In this document: positions 1 to 8,963 of the stretch, piece by piece
How the letters are laid out: each line of letters begins with the position of its first letter
How positions within the stretch are numbered: position 1 is the stretch's first letter
Origin: Candidatus Enterococcus testudinis
GTDB taxonomy: Bacteria > Bacillota > Bacilli > Lactobacillales > Enterococcaceae
NCBI RefSeq assembly: GCF_002140915.1
Contig: NZ_NGKU01000001.1
Coordinates: 726,799 to 790,798, forward strand
Reading direction: 5' to 3'
Length of the DNA stretch: 64,000 bases
The notes under the pieces: model-generated
Seen by the model: the letters and a program-made list of their open reading frames with translations, nothing else
Databases searched by the model: none
Told to the model about the DNA's origin: nothing
Made by a program: the position numbers and the translations under genes

Positions 1-98
1 TTAGCGGATTGATGCGTGTAGAAAGCGATACTAGCGATAATCGTGATTATCAGCACGAAAACCATAATCATTTTGAAAGGTTTATTTTTTTTGAACAT
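1..98 (-). CDS. N-terminus of a membrane-anchored or secreted protein (cut by window edge)
   Basis: The ATG is at 98-96 and a strong ribosome-binding site (AAGGAGGATA on the minus strand) lies just upstream. The reading frame stays open to the window edge, giving 32 residues. They start with a basic stretch (MFKKNKPFK) followed by a hydrophobic segment rich in I, V and L (about residues 10-26), which is a typical signal anchor or signal peptide. No lipobox cysteine is visible. The rest of the gene lies outside the window, so I cannot name a family. Its start faces the SagA-like gene across a 450-base spacer. Confidence 0.6.
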   Translation of the reverse strand, partial: MFKKNKPFKMIMVFVLIITIIASIAFYTHQSA

Positions 99-548
99 TA
101 TATCCTCCTTTTGTTTTTTATTTATTATAGAAATTGTATGATGAAAAGTCACACAATAGGATTATGATGCTATGAACAGGCAGCCGATATAGAGATTAAA
201 ATAATGTCATGAATATCAAGCGTGTGCTAAGTGGACCATGATATAGAAGGTTTTATTGAAATAAAAAAACAATTTTTACGAAAATTCTTTTTGTGTAAAA
301 TAATGAAGAAAGAAAATTTACTTCTTATGAATCGTTGATTTAACAATGTTTTAAGAATGTTTTTTTTATTGTACAATTTTTATCGTCGGATTGAAATAAT
401 TTTGTAACATTTCCTTTATCTGTGTGTCATATGCTTGTGGTAGAATTCATTTGTCGTTAAAAACGAATGTTAAACTTTCTTAGATAAGATTAAGTTTTTA
501 TAAAGACAGATCATCTGTCAATCAAAGAGCCAGTCGGAGGAAAAACGA
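99..548. other. AT-rich divergent intergenic region upstream of the SagA-like gene
   Basis: This 450-base spacer holds no ORF that I would call. It contains a direct repeat of TGTTTT with an 11-base period (347-352 and 358-363), resembling a degenerate WalR-type TGTWAH-N5-TGTWAH box. An extended AT-rich promoter area follows, with TAGAAT at 441-446 as a possible -10. A perfect 15-base palindrome, GACAGAT-C-ATCTGTC, sits at 505-519 shortly before the ribosome-binding site. Two-component control by WalRK is known for related peptidoglycan hydrolase genes; here it is only an inference. Confidence 0.4.
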
Positions 549-1913
549 GTGAAGAAAAGTTTGTTATCAGCATTAATGGTGTGTTCATTGACACTTACAG
601 CCGTTGCAGCACCTAGCTTAGCATTAGCAGATACCATTGATGATCAAATCGAACAGCAAGACCAAAAGATTGATTCTTTAAAAGGTCAACAAGCTGACGC
701 ACAATCACAGATCGATTCTCTAGAAGCAGAAATTGAAACTGTGGGCGCTAAAGTCACTGCTTTAGAAGCCAAACAAGTTGAATTAGGTCAAGAAACAGAG
801 AAGTTGCAAGACAAAATCGCAACCCTTAAATTACGTATCGCTAAACGTGAAGAAGCCATCCAAAAACAAGCACGTGACGTGCAAGTCAATGGACAAAGCA
901 CAAACTTCATCGATGCTGTACTAGAAGCTGATTCATTAACAGATGTTATCGGCCGTGTACAAGCAATGACAACAATCGTCAATGCCAACAATGATCTTGT
1001 TGAACAACAAAAACAAGACCAACAAGACGTTGAAGATAAAGTCAAAGAGAACGAAGCCAAAATTCAAGAAGTTGCTGCGAATCAAGCAGAATTAACTGAA
1101 CAAAAAAATGCAATTGCTGCGAAACAAGCAGACTTGAATGTATTAAAAGCGGATTTGGCTGCTGAACAAGCAACAGCTGAAAAAGACAAAGATGCATTGA
1201 AGAAGAAAAAAGAAGAAGCGGAAGCTGAAAAAGCGCGTATCTTGAAAGAACAACAAGAAGCAGCAGCGAAAGCAAAAGCTGAAGAAGAAGCACAAGCACA
1301 AGCATTGAAAGAAGCGCAAGCACAAGCAGCCAGCGAAGCAACTGCAGCAGCAACTGTGACTGAAACTGCTTCAAGCAATACATCTTCAAGCAGCAGTGCT
1401 TCAAGTAATACTGCTTCAAGTGAAACAAGCAGTTCTTCATCAAACACTAGTTCATCAAATGCTGGTTCTTCAACGAGCAATGATTCAAGCAACAGTTCAT
1501 CAAACGATAGTTCTGCTTCTACTGGCAGCACATCAACAGGTGGCGGTATCGATCATTCTAGTTCAGGTAATATGTATGCAGTTGGACAATGCACTTGGTA
1601 TGTGAAAAACCGGGCGTCATGGGTTGGCACTTACTGGGGTAACGGCGCACAATGGGGTGCTTCAGCAGCTGCTGAAGGATATACTGTAAATGGTACGCCT
1701 GCAGCTGGTTCTGTCGTAGTTTTTGCAGCTGGTCAATCTGTTGGTGGTGTTTGGACTGCTGATGGTACTTATGGTCACGTTGCTTATGTTGAATCTTACA
1801 ATGCTTCTAACAACACAATTACAATCTCTCAAGGCGGTATGGGCTTCTCATCACCAACTGGTCCAAATACAGCAACATTGAGTGCTTCAGGATACACTTA
1901 TATCCATCGTTAA
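549..1913 (+). CDS. SagA/PcsB-like secreted coiled-coil protein with C-terminal CHAP peptidoglycan hydrolase domain
   Basis: Secreted cell-wall hydrolase, probably acting in daughter-cell separation. It has a signal peptide (residues 1 to about 27, ending SLALA), then a long Gln/Glu/Lys/Ala-rich coiled coil (about 28-270), a low-complexity Ser/Thr/Asn linker (about 275-345) and a CHAP domain. The CHAP catalytic cysteine is C348 (AVGQCTWY) and the histidine is H410 (YGHVAYV). E. faecium SagA has the same N-terminal layout but ends in NlpC/P60; the CHAP ending is more like streptococcal PcsB. The GTG start is chosen because GGAGG lies 8 bases upstream and the signal peptide begins there. The gene is monocistronic, with a terminator directly downstream. 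Confidence 0.88.
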   Translation: MKKSLLSALMVCSLTLTAVAAPSLALADTIDDQIEQQDQKIDSLKGQQADAQSQIDSLEAEIETVGAKVTALEAKQVELGQETEKLQDKIATLKLRIAKREEAIQKQARDVQVNGQSTNFIDAVLEADSLTDVIGRVQAMTTIVNANNDLVEQQKQDQQDVEDKVKENEAKIQEVAANQAELTEQKNAIAAKQADLNVLKADLAAEQATAEKDKDALKKKKEEAEAEKARILKEQQEAAAKAKAEEEAQAQALKEAQAQAASEATAAATVTETASSNTSSSSSASSNTASSETSSSSSNTSSSNAGSSTSNDSSNSSSNDSSASTGSTSTGGGIDHSSSGNMYAVGQCTWYVKNRASWVGTYWGNGAQWGASAAAEGYTVNGTPAAGSVVVFAAGQSVGGVWTADGTYGHVAYVESYNASNNTITISQGGMGFSSPTGPNTATLSASGYTYIHR

Positions 1914-1924
1914 ACAACATATAC

Positions 1925-1956
1925 AAAAACCTCAACTTTACGTTGAGGTTTTTTTC
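1925..1956. terminator. Bidirectional Rho-independent terminator
   Basis: The stem AAACCTCAAC / GTTGAGGTTT (1927-1936 and 1942-1951) has a 5-base loop, a T-run on the plus strand and an A-run on the 5' side. It sits between the convergent SagA-like and helD genes and can serve both. Confidence 0.9.
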
Positions 1957-1957
1957 T

Positions 1958-4087
1958 TTATATGAGAGCACTTATGGCACTATTGGACGTGATGATCAAT
2001 GTTTCTGTTGCGCGGGAGATTGCGGTGTACAGCAGTCGTTTGTCTAATGGACCATGATAGTTTTGATCATTGACGTTATACAGCAGCACATGTTGAAACT
2101 CGCGGCCTTTTGCCAAATAAATTGGTAAGATCGTCATCTTTGATGCTGTAGATTCATCACTGAATTCTTTCTGTAATCGGATAGCGTCAGCTTCAGACTT
2201 AGTCAGAATCGTAAGAGGAAGAACATTATTTTTTATCCATTTTATAAGCTGTGAATCAGCTAAATTGTCGATATAAGATATGCTTTTGCCTATTGGTCGC
2301 ACGGCAGCAATTTTCAGATGTTTGCTTTTGGTCTGTAATCTAGCAAAGAGCGCTGTGATCGCACCACTTGAACGGTAACTTGTCAGCATGTCATACCTAT
2401 GGATGGGTAAATTTGCTTGTTGAAAAATCATGGTTAGTTCATTAAACGTGATCGATGCTGGGAATATCGCTTGGTTTTCATCACCGACAAAAGTAAATGC
2501 GGCAAATGGAAACAATAAAAGTAAAAAGTCGATTTGGGCCGGTGTATAATCCTGCACTTCATCAATAAACAGATAGGTTAGTTTAGGCACTGCTATTTTT
2601 TGAATAAACAAATGTCGAACGGTCATATAGAATATGTGATGATCGATATCATTTGGGGTTGTATGCGTAAGAGGTTTCTTGCTGTATTGTAAATATAGGT
2701 CTTCAGCCAACGTTTCTTGATCGACCCAATGTAATTGTTCAATCGCTTGATCAACTTTTCGATACTTTCTCTTCAATAACATAGATGCGGCATGTCGAAT
2801 CGTATCTGGCTGTTCATCTTGAATCAATCCGCCTAACTTTTGTTGTTGTTCTTCTTCTGTTAATGTCCGGACTTGATCTTGAATCGTACTATTCTTAGCA
2901 TTTGTTTCTAGACGTTGCTGCCATAGAAGAATCAGTTGCTGTTTGACCGCTTGCAACCGTTCCTGCATAGTATATGTTTCTGGCGTTGCTTGATAGAGGT
3001 CTTGCAATACAGCGGCAGAAAAAATAATTTTCTTTTTATAGCGTATGGGCAAAAAAGAATTGTTCATTTTGACAGTAGATGCCGCAGCTTGTTGTTTCAA
3101 AAAAGAAACACATGCGTGCTGACGAAGTACTTGTTGTTCCTTTGATGGTGCCTTTACTAAAGTTGAAAAAAATTGTGCTTCATTTTGGATAGACCAATCA
3201 GATAGTTGCCCTATCAATTGATTCAGCGTCATTGTGCGTGGATTCTTTTCGCCTAAAGATGGCAGTACCTGAGAAATATACTGTGTAAATCCCGTGTTAG
3301 GTGATAGAATCAGGACGTTATCTGCTGTTAAGTGTTGGCGGTAATGGTAGAGTAGGAAAGCAACGCGTTGCATAGCTACGGAGGTTTTCCCACTTCCTGC
3401 AACACCGTGGACAAGGATATTTTGGTGTTTCGTGTCACGAATGATTTCATTTTGTTCTTGTTGGATCGAAGCAGTAATATCTTTCATTTCTTGGGTATGG
3501 TCTGTGGACAATGCGGTTAAGAGAATATCATCTTGAATCGCAATAGAGGTATCAAATAACTGTAATAACTGATCATGATCGATCATAAACTGCCAGCGAT
3601 CACGAACGTACACGTCAATCTGTTGATCATTGACCATGTAGGCGCTAGGTCCGAGGCTATTTTCATAGAAAACAGCCGCTACAGGTGAGCGCCAATCATA
3701 AATCACGCCCTTTTTTTCTGTGTTTGTAAAGCCGTTGATTCCAAAATAAAAATCCTCAGCTTCGGCTTCATCTGTGAAGCGCATCGTCAATTTTCCAAAA
3801 TAGGGACTTTTCAATAATCTTTCTACCGACGCTAATTCTTTTTCTGCAGCTGCTAAAGACAAATTCATTTGATCTATTTCACGTTTTTTACTTTCGATTG
3901 CGGCATAGGTGTCTAAGCTATCAGTGATACTGTCAAAATTCAATCGAACATCTGAACCAACTTGTCGCAAATCTTGTAAATGCGCGGCTTTCTTTTCTGC
4001 CAAGAATAGATCCAATTGACTTTTCCGGGCAAGTAATTGCTGATAAACGATCGACAAGTGTGTTTGTTCTTTGGCTCTTTGGTCCAT
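1958..4087 (-). CDS. helD: HelD-like UvrD-family ATPase (RNA polymerase recycling factor)
   Basis: Superfamily 1 helicase-like ATPase of 709 residues. HelD proteins bind stalled RNA polymerase and free it from nucleic acid. The N-terminal 100 residues form a predicted antiparallel coiled coil, the arm that reaches into the polymerase channel. Walker A (GSGKT) is at 231-235, Walker B lies in LFIDEVQDY, and the C-terminal YTAISRATETL motif is typical of UvrD-like domain 2A. The start is supported by AAAGGG upstream and by a clear -10 (TATAAT on the minus strand, plus-strand 4120-4125). It stands alone. A general UvrD helicase is the alternative, but the coiled coil and length favour HelD. Confidence 0.85.
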   Translation of the reverse strand: MDQRAKEQTHLSIVYQQLLARKSQLDLFLAEKKAAHLQDLRQVGSDVRLNFDSITDSLDTYAAIESKKREIDQMNLSLAAAEKELASVERLLKSPYFGKLTMRFTDEAEAEDFYFGINGFTNTEKKGVIYDWRSPVAAVFYENSLGPSAYMVNDQQIDVYVRDRWQFMIDHDQLLQLFDTSIAIQDDILLTALSTDHTQEMKDITASIQQEQNEIIRDTKHQNILVHGVAGSGKTSVAMQRVAFLLYHYRQHLTADNVLILSPNTGFTQYISQVLPSLGEKNPRTMTLNQLIGQLSDWSIQNEAQFFSTLVKAPSKEQQVLRQHACVSFLKQQAAASTVKMNNSFLPIRYKKKIIFSAAVLQDLYQATPETYTMQERLQAVKQQLILLWQQRLETNAKNSTIQDQVRTLTEEEQQQKLGGLIQDEQPDTIRHAASMLLKRKYRKVDQAIEQLHWVDQETLAEDLYLQYSKKPLTHTTPNDIDHHIFYMTVRHLFIQKIAVPKLTYLFIDEVQDYTPAQIDFLLLLFPFAAFTFVGDENQAIFPASITFNELTMIFQQANLPIHRYDMLTSYRSSGAITALFARLQTKSKHLKIAAVRPIGKSISYIDNLADSQLIKWIKNNVLPLTILTKSEADAIRLQKEFSDESTASKMTILPIYLAKGREFQHVLLYNVNDQNYHGPLDKRLLYTAISRATETLIITSNSAISALI

Positions 4088-4169
4088 GCGCCCACATCCC
4101 TTTTATGAAAGTATGGTTTATTATACGAGAATCAAGCCAAATTACCAGTCTGTTTTTTTTGCTATGGGT

Positions 4170-4270
4170 ATAGTATAATAAATATAGAGAGAGGGATATT
4201 TTGTTTCTCCAGAAAGCGTCATTCAAATATTTGAGCAGTGAAACAAGCCTTTAGATGCTTGTTTTTTTTA
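4170..4270 (+). ncRNA. Candidate short transcript or leader ending in a terminator
   Basis: A TATAAT hexamer (4174-4179) is followed about 65 bases later by a terminator: AAACAAGC (4241-4248) pairs with GCTTGTTT (4257-4264) and a T-run follows. Between them is a 12-base palindrome, TCAAATATTTGA (4223-4234). No ORF with a ribosome-binding site fits in the interval. It may be a small RNA, an attenuated leader of the downstream oxidoreductase gene, or a stray terminator. No good -35 is visible. Confidence 0.35.
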
Positions 4271-4301
4271 TTTGATACTATCTAAAGAAGGAGTGAGAAA
4301 T

Positions 4302-5336
4302 ATGTCAAAGTTATTATCTCCCATTCAAATACCTCATTTGTCTTTAGACAATCATGTGGTATTGTCACCAATGTGTATGTATGAAGTCAAAAAAGAAGAC
4401 GGGATCGTCACACCGTTTCATCATGCTCATTATGGAGCGAGAGCGTTAAGTAAAGTTGGTTTAGTGATTATCGAAGCAACGGCTGTTGATCCTGATGGCC
4501 GAATCACCAATCAAGATCTAGGGTTATGGAACGACATGCAAAAAGAGGGATTAGCAGAATTAGTCTCACTATTGCATGGCTTTGGTACAAAGGTTGGTAT
4601 CCAAATCAGCCATGCTGGGCGCAAAGCTATGGATGCACAGCGACCGCTTGGGCCTTCTGCAGAAGCCTTTAATGAAAGCTATCCCGTCCCTCATGAAATG
4701 ACGTTGTCAGACATTAACAAGATCAAACAGGCATTTATTGACGCGTGTCAACGTGCAGATGAAGCTGGGGTAGACATGATCGAATTACATGGCGCCCATG
4801 GTTATTTACTGAGTCAATTTCTGTCGCCGTTGGTGAATCAACGAAAAGATCAATATGGCGGTTCGTTAGAAAACCGCTATCGTTTTGTCAAAGAAATTGT
4901 GATAGCTGTTCGCGCAGTGTTCAAGGGCTCGCTATGGATGCGTCTGTCTTTAACAGACTTCGAAGATGAAAAGCGTCAGAATTCGATCGCGGAATGGCAG
5001 CAGATCGGTCAATGGTTAGAAGCAGATGGCATTGATTGTTTAGATATCTCAACTGGAGGCTTACTGGATAAGAAACCGACGATTCCGATTTATGATGGCT
5101 ATCAAGTACCCTTTGCTGCTGCAATGAAACAAGCGGTCAATATTCCTATTGCAACGGTTGGACTACTGGACAACCCGACATTATGTGAACATATCTTGCA
5201 GATGGGAGAAGCAGATTTGATCTTACAAGGCAGGGCTATGATCAACAATGTCAATTGGCTGGCGGAAGCAGCGGTTGCGTTACATGATTCCACGTTTACT
5301 GCCTATAATGGATCGTATCAACGTGGCATCAAATAA
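4302..5336 (+). CDS. Old-yellow-enzyme family NADPH/NADH:flavin oxidoreductase (NamA/YqjM-like)
   Basis: FMN-dependent ene-reductase of 344 residues that reduces activated C=C bonds, for example in enals, enones or nitro compounds; the physiological substrate is unknown. TIM-barrel signatures are present: HGAHGYLLSQFLSP with the substrate-binding histidine, GGSLENRYRF, and a C-terminal phosphate-binding LILQGRAMI. The conserved N-terminal LSPMCMYE carries the YqjM-type cysteine that tunes FMN. The ATG at 4302 is chosen over an upstream in-frame TTG because AAGGAG lies just before it. A terminator follows and the gene appears monocistronic. Confidence 0.88.
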   Translation: MSKLLSPIQIPHLSLDNHVVLSPMCMYEVKKEDGIVTPFHHAHYGARALSKVGLVIIEATAVDPDGRITNQDLGLWNDMQKEGLAELVSLLHGFGTKVGIQISHAGRKAMDAQRPLGPSAEAFNESYPVPHEMTLSDINKIKQAFIDACQRADEAGVDMIELHGAHGYLLSQFLSPLVNQRKDQYGGSLENRYRFVKEIVIAVRAVFKGSLWMRLSLTDFEDEKRQNSIAEWQQIGQWLEADGIDCLDISTGGLLDKKPTIPIYDGYQVPFAAAMKQAVNIPIATVGLLDNPTLCEHILQMGEADLILQGRAMINNVNWLAEAAVALHDSTFTAYNGSYQRGIK

Positions 5337-5350
5337 CAGAATAAATAATC

Positions 5351-5396
5351 AACCCATTTGGTATGCATGATTTAGGCATATTGAATGGGTTTTGTT
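5351..5396 (+). terminator. Rho-independent terminator of the flavin oxidoreductase gene
   Basis: The outer stem AACCCATT / AATGGGTT (5351-5358 and 5384-5391) encloses an inner TATGC / GCATA pairing, and a short T-rich tail follows. Confidence 0.75.
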
Positions 5397-5607
5397 TAGG
5401 TGTCATGTGAAATAAAACGCTAAAAAAATGGAATTCATTTCAATAAAACACATGTAGTGAGCAGGAATATCATTTTTCGTATAGGTTCATTTAATATATT
5501 CTTTTGAAACAAAAATTTCTTTTGGTTAGCTATTTAGAGCAATATAGTGGATATTTTGTTTCTTTTTTTTTGATCAAATGTTGCTTGAAACAATCGTTTA
5601 TATGATA
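5397..5607 (+). promoter_or_regulatory. Upstream control region of the EIIC-ROK-RpiR operon
   Basis: AT-rich and without a gene. It holds two inverted repeats of GAAA/TTTC type: TGAAAT (5408-5413) with ATTTCA (5437-5442), and GAAACAAAAATTTC (5506-5519). RpiR-family regulators often bind repeats of this kind and one is encoded in the operon, so these are candidate operators. I could not fix a convincing -35/-10 pair. Confidence 0.4.
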
Positions 5608-5624
5608 TTGATAGCGATTACATT
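5608..5624 (+). promoter_or_regulatory. cre site (CcpA operator)
   Basis: The 17 bases match the consensus WTGNNANCGNNNNCAWW at every fixed position. The site lies 55 bases upstream of the EIIC start, which suggests catabolite repression by CcpA. Confidence 0.8.
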
Positions 5625-5679
5625 TTCGCCTTATCCGGATAAAGATGATCGTAGTCAAAAAAATAATTGGAGGTTTATT

Positions 5680-6990
5680 ATGGGGCAATTTAATACAGTT
5701 TTAAATGAACAAATTATGCCTGTCATGGGGAAAATCAGTCAGAATAAAGTTATTCGTGCAATACAGTATGGCGCAATGTCTACAATGCCGTTAACGCTTG
5801 GTGTTAGTTTAATTGCAATTCTAGTTAATTTACCTGTTGAATCTTGGACGACATGGCTCGCTTCATCGGGAATAGATGTTCATATGCGTGCTACGATTAA
5901 AGTGACTATGGAAATAACAGCTTTGTATATGACATTTATGATAGGTTACCACAATTCAAATGAACGCAATACAAGCCCTATTACTGGTGGTATCCTTTCG
6001 CTGGCTTCGTTCTTCATTTTAATGCCACAAGTGATTCCATATGAAGGTGGTGAAGTCGCTGGATTGAATTTTGATTATATTGGTAGTAATGGAATCTTTG
6101 GAGGAATGATTGTTGCTATTTTGGTTTCGAGTTTGTACAGTGCACTTGATAAAAAAGGGCTTGTGGTTAAGCTACCTGACTCAGTACCTCCGATGGTCTC
6201 ACAATCACTTTCCCCTACGTTTATAGCCATTATCATATTTGTTTTGGTCTTCTTTTCAAGAGTTGGGTTTAGTTTTACCCAGTGGGAGGATTATTTTGGA
6301 TTTATCAATGGTGTGATTGGTGCACCAATCATGAATTTGGGTGCTTCACCAATTTCTGCAATCACATTTATGACAATCGTTTCCCTATTTTGGTTTTTTG
6401 GTATTCATCCCAATACGGTTACTAGTATTTATTTACCCGTCTTAATGTCCACAGGTGTAGCAAATCTAACAGCATTTATGGCAGGTGAGCCAATGCCCTA
6501 TTTAGCGTTTTCGGCAACATTAGCTTTTTTCTCGCTTGGGGGAGCAGGAAATACACTAGGAATCGCTTTACTGATTCCGTTTATTTCAAAATCTAATCGC
6601 TACAAATCACTTGGAAAATTAAGTTTTGGACCAGCAATTTTCAATATTAATGAACCACTGGTTTTTGGTTTACCGCTCATGTTAAATCCATTATTCTTTA
6701 TCCCAATGGTGGGTACTGCACTAATTAATGGTATGATTGGGTTCATAGGATACAATATAGGGATATATGATACATTGAACCCTTCTATATCATTACCTTG
6801 GATCACACCAGCTTTTATTGGCCCTATTTTGACAGTAGGAATCAAAGGTGTCTTACTCGCTTTATTTACAATCTTGATTAATGCGCTTCTGTATTTACCA
6901 TTTTTTATAAAAGCTGATAAATTAGCTTTACTCGAAGAAAAAGCGGCAGATGTTGCTGCAAATGAAAGTCAGATAACGGAAGCGGCATGA
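5680..6990 (+). CDS. PTS EIIC subunit, lactose/cellobiose (CelB-like) family
   Basis: Integral membrane sugar channel of a phosphotransferase system, 436 residues with about ten hydrophobic segments. Family marks are the N-terminal MPVMGKISQNKVIRAIQYG stretch and the central NEPLVFGLPLMLNP motif (residues 325-340), which holds the conserved Glu near the sugar site. The ATG at 5680 has GGAGG 6 bases upstream, and 436 residues matches CelB length, so a longer in-frame start at 5578 is rejected. No EIIA or EIIB gene lies in the window, so the permease must borrow them from elsewhere. It is first in an operon with a ROK protein and an RpiR regulator and has a cre site upstream. Confidence 0.88.
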   Translation: MGQFNTVLNEQIMPVMGKISQNKVIRAIQYGAMSTMPLTLGVSLIAILVNLPVESWTTWLASSGIDVHMRATIKVTMEITALYMTFMIGYHNSNERNTSPITGGILSLASFFILMPQVIPYEGGEVAGLNFDYIGSNGIFGGMIVAILVSSLYSALDKKGLVVKLPDSVPPMVSQSLSPTFIAIIIFVLVFFSRVGFSFTQWEDYFGFINGVIGAPIMNLGASPISAITFMTIVSLFWFFGIHPNTVTSIYLPVLMSTGVANLTAFMAGEPMPYLAFSATLAFFSLGGAGNTLGIALLIPFISKSNRYKSLGKLSFGPAIFNINEPLVFGLPLMLNPLFFIPMVGTALINGMIGFIGYNIGIYDTLNPSISLPWITPAFIGPILTVGIKGVLLALFTILINALLYLPFFIKADKLALLEEKAADVAANESQITEAA

Positions 6991-7122
6991 TTGTGTTTAT
7001 CACCATTTAATGAATGGATGTTTGTAAAATAACATATAAAGTGATTAGTAAATAATGAATCCATCTACCCTAGTAGAAATCACATGCTAGGGTAGAATGA
7101 AAAAGCGAAAGTTGGAATTGTA

Positions 7123-8019
7123 ATGAAGTACCTTATATATGACATAGGTGGTAGCTATATAAAATATAGTTTGATAACAGGGAATCGAGAAATTTTATTG
7201 AAAGAAAAAAAACGAACACCGTTGGAGAGTAAAACAGCATTCGTTGAAGCTATCAAAGAAATCTATCATTTGTTTGATGGACAGGTGAACGGTATTGCAG
7301 TGAGTATGCCTGGAAAAATTGATGTTTTCAATGGATATGCGTCTTCAGCAGGTGTATTGACATTTTTAAATGAAACAAATATGGTATCTCTTTTCAGAAC
7401 GTTTACAAAGCTACCAGTCGCAGTTGAAAATGATGGGAAATGCGCAGCGTTGGCGGAATCATGGGCGGGGGCTTTGAAAGGGATTCAGCACGGTGTTGTA
7501 TTGGTATTTGGAACGGGTGTTGGTGGGGGAATTATTTTAAATTCTACACTGCATAGGGGAAGTTCAGGAATAGCTGGAGAATTTAGTTTTATCAAACAAG
7601 ATGATGCAAATTTTGCATATCCTTATTTTGGGCATATAGGGAGTGTATTGTCATTGATACGCTTGATTGAGATTGAAATGGATATGGCGTCAGGGAGTCT
7701 AACAGGAGAAATTATTTTTGACCAAATTGAATCAGGAAATCAAGAGATGCGCGTCTTGCTTCACCAATTTTGTAAAGGAATTGCGCAACAAATTGTGAAT
7801 TTACAATATATTTTTGATCCGGAAGTATTTGCAATAGGCGGGGGCATCAGCGAAAGAGATATTTTTATTGAAATAGTAAGATTGGAAGTTAAAAGGTTAA
7901 TCAACAGTAACCCATTTCATATGGTTCACCCAGTAATCGTACCTTGTAAATATAGAAATGATGCGAATATGATAGGTGCATTGATGAATTTCTATTTAAA
8001 TAAGATACATACCGACTGA
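7123..8019 (+). CDS. ROK family sugar kinase-like protein lacking the zinc motif
   Basis: 298-residue ROK protein, likely a sugar kinase acting on what the upstream permease brings in. The ATP phosphate-binding loop is DIGGSYIKYS near the N-terminus, the catalytic Asp lies in AVENDGKCAA, and the second glycine-rich motif is GTGVGGGIIL. The usual zinc-binding GHM...CxCGxxGCxE block is replaced by GEFSFI and a stretch with no cysteine. Zinc-free ROK kinases such as BglK-type beta-glucoside kinases are known, so the protein may still be active. It has no DNA-binding domain. It sits between EIIC and rpiR with a weak ribosome-binding site. Confidence 0.8.
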   Translation: MKYLIYDIGGSYIKYSLITGNREILLKEKKRTPLESKTAFVEAIKEIYHLFDGQVNGIAVSMPGKIDVFNGYASSAGVLTFLNETNMVSLFRTFTKLPVAVENDGKCAALAESWAGALKGIQHGVVLVFGTGVGGGIILNSTLHRGSSGIAGEFSFIKQDDANFAYPYFGHIGSVLSLIRLIEIEMDMASGSLTGEIIFDQIESGNQEMRVLLHQFCKGIAQQIVNLQYIFDPEVFAIGGGISERDIFIEIVRLEVKRLINSNPFHMVHPVIVPCKYRNDANMIGALMNFYLNKIHTD

Positions 8020-8095
8020 TATGTAATTATGTAATTAGTATAATGACTTCAATAATGTCATAGAAGAGATTTAGTTTTTAGCAGGAGAAAATATT

Positions 8096-8944
8096 ATGGA
8101 TTTTTTTAAAAAGTTATTTAACACGGAGAATTTGTCGGAAACTGAAAAGAATCTAGTTGAATTTATAGAAGAAGATCCAATGCTGTTCACGCAATTATCA
8201 ATCGATGAGATTTGTGCTCAAGCATTTGTTTCAAAATCTACTCTTTATCGGTTTTGTAAAAAATTAAATTTTTCGGGTTTAAACGATCTAAAAATTTATG
8301 TGCTTTCTATTGATACAACCGCTATTTATGGCACGTATAATAAATCTTTAAAGATACCTTTTAGAGAAAACGATAATATTTATACAATATGCTCGAATTT
8401 GACTGAAATTTATACCCAATCCGCACATATGGCATCAAAATTCATGAATTTTCAAGATTTAAATTCGGTGATTAAAGATATTCAGGTAGCTCTTAATATC
8501 ATTATATTTATTGATGAAGAGCAATTAGCTGCGGCAGAAATATTTAAGTATCGAATGGAAAAATGTGGTGCGAAAGTGATTGTTCCAAGTAGTGAGTATC
8601 AAAAAATTGCTGTTGCACAAGTGACAAATCATCAAGATGTTGCTATTTTCGTCACAAGTTCGCCGATGATAAAATATCAAGAATTGCGTAAAACACTCAG
8701 AGGGAATAAGACCAAAATTATTTTCATCAAGTCTTCTTCAGAGCATATACCTTCAAGCAAAAATGAATGTATATTATTTTCGGGTCCCATTCAAGAAAGT
8801 AAAAATAATATTGCCAATTATACGATTCAACTTATTTTTCAATTTATTTTTGACATGATCTATGCCGTTTTTTTCAGAGAAAACTATGATACCTATCAGG
8901 AGAATATTCGCACGACCTACTTGAAATATAAAAACTTCTCTTAA
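8096..8944 (+). CDS. MurR/RpiR family transcriptional regulator
   Basis: 282-residue regulator with an N-terminal HTH_6 domain (about residues 1-78; the SKSTLYRFCKKLNFSG recognition helix is clear) and a C-terminal SIS-like domain (about 115-250) for a phosphosugar ligand. The SIS half is diverged. An AGGAG site precedes the ATG. It is the last gene of the EIIC-ROK operon, so it probably controls that operon through the GAAA/TTTC repeats upstream of it. A large hairpin terminator follows. Confidence 0.85.
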   Translation: MDFFKKLFNTENLSETEKNLVEFIEEDPMLFTQLSIDEICAQAFVSKSTLYRFCKKLNFSGLNDLKIYVLSIDTTAIYGTYNKSLKIPFRENDNIYTICSNLTEIYTQSAHMASKFMNFQDLNSVIKDIQVALNIIIFIDEEQLAAAEIFKYRMEKCGAKVIVPSSEYQKIAVAQVTNHQDVAIFVTSSPMIKYQELRKTLRGNKTKIIFIKSSSEHIPSSKNECILFSGPIQESKNNIANYTIQLIFQFIFDMIYAVFFRENYDTYQENIRTTYLKYKNFS

Positions 8945-8963
8945 ATCATACAAAAGAAATCAA

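Noticed and set aside
1042-1531. Overlapping minus-strand ORFs opposite the SagA-like gene
   Set aside because: They are reverse readings of the Gln/Glu/Ser-rich repeats and have Leu- or Ser-rich low-complexity translations and no ribosome-binding sites.
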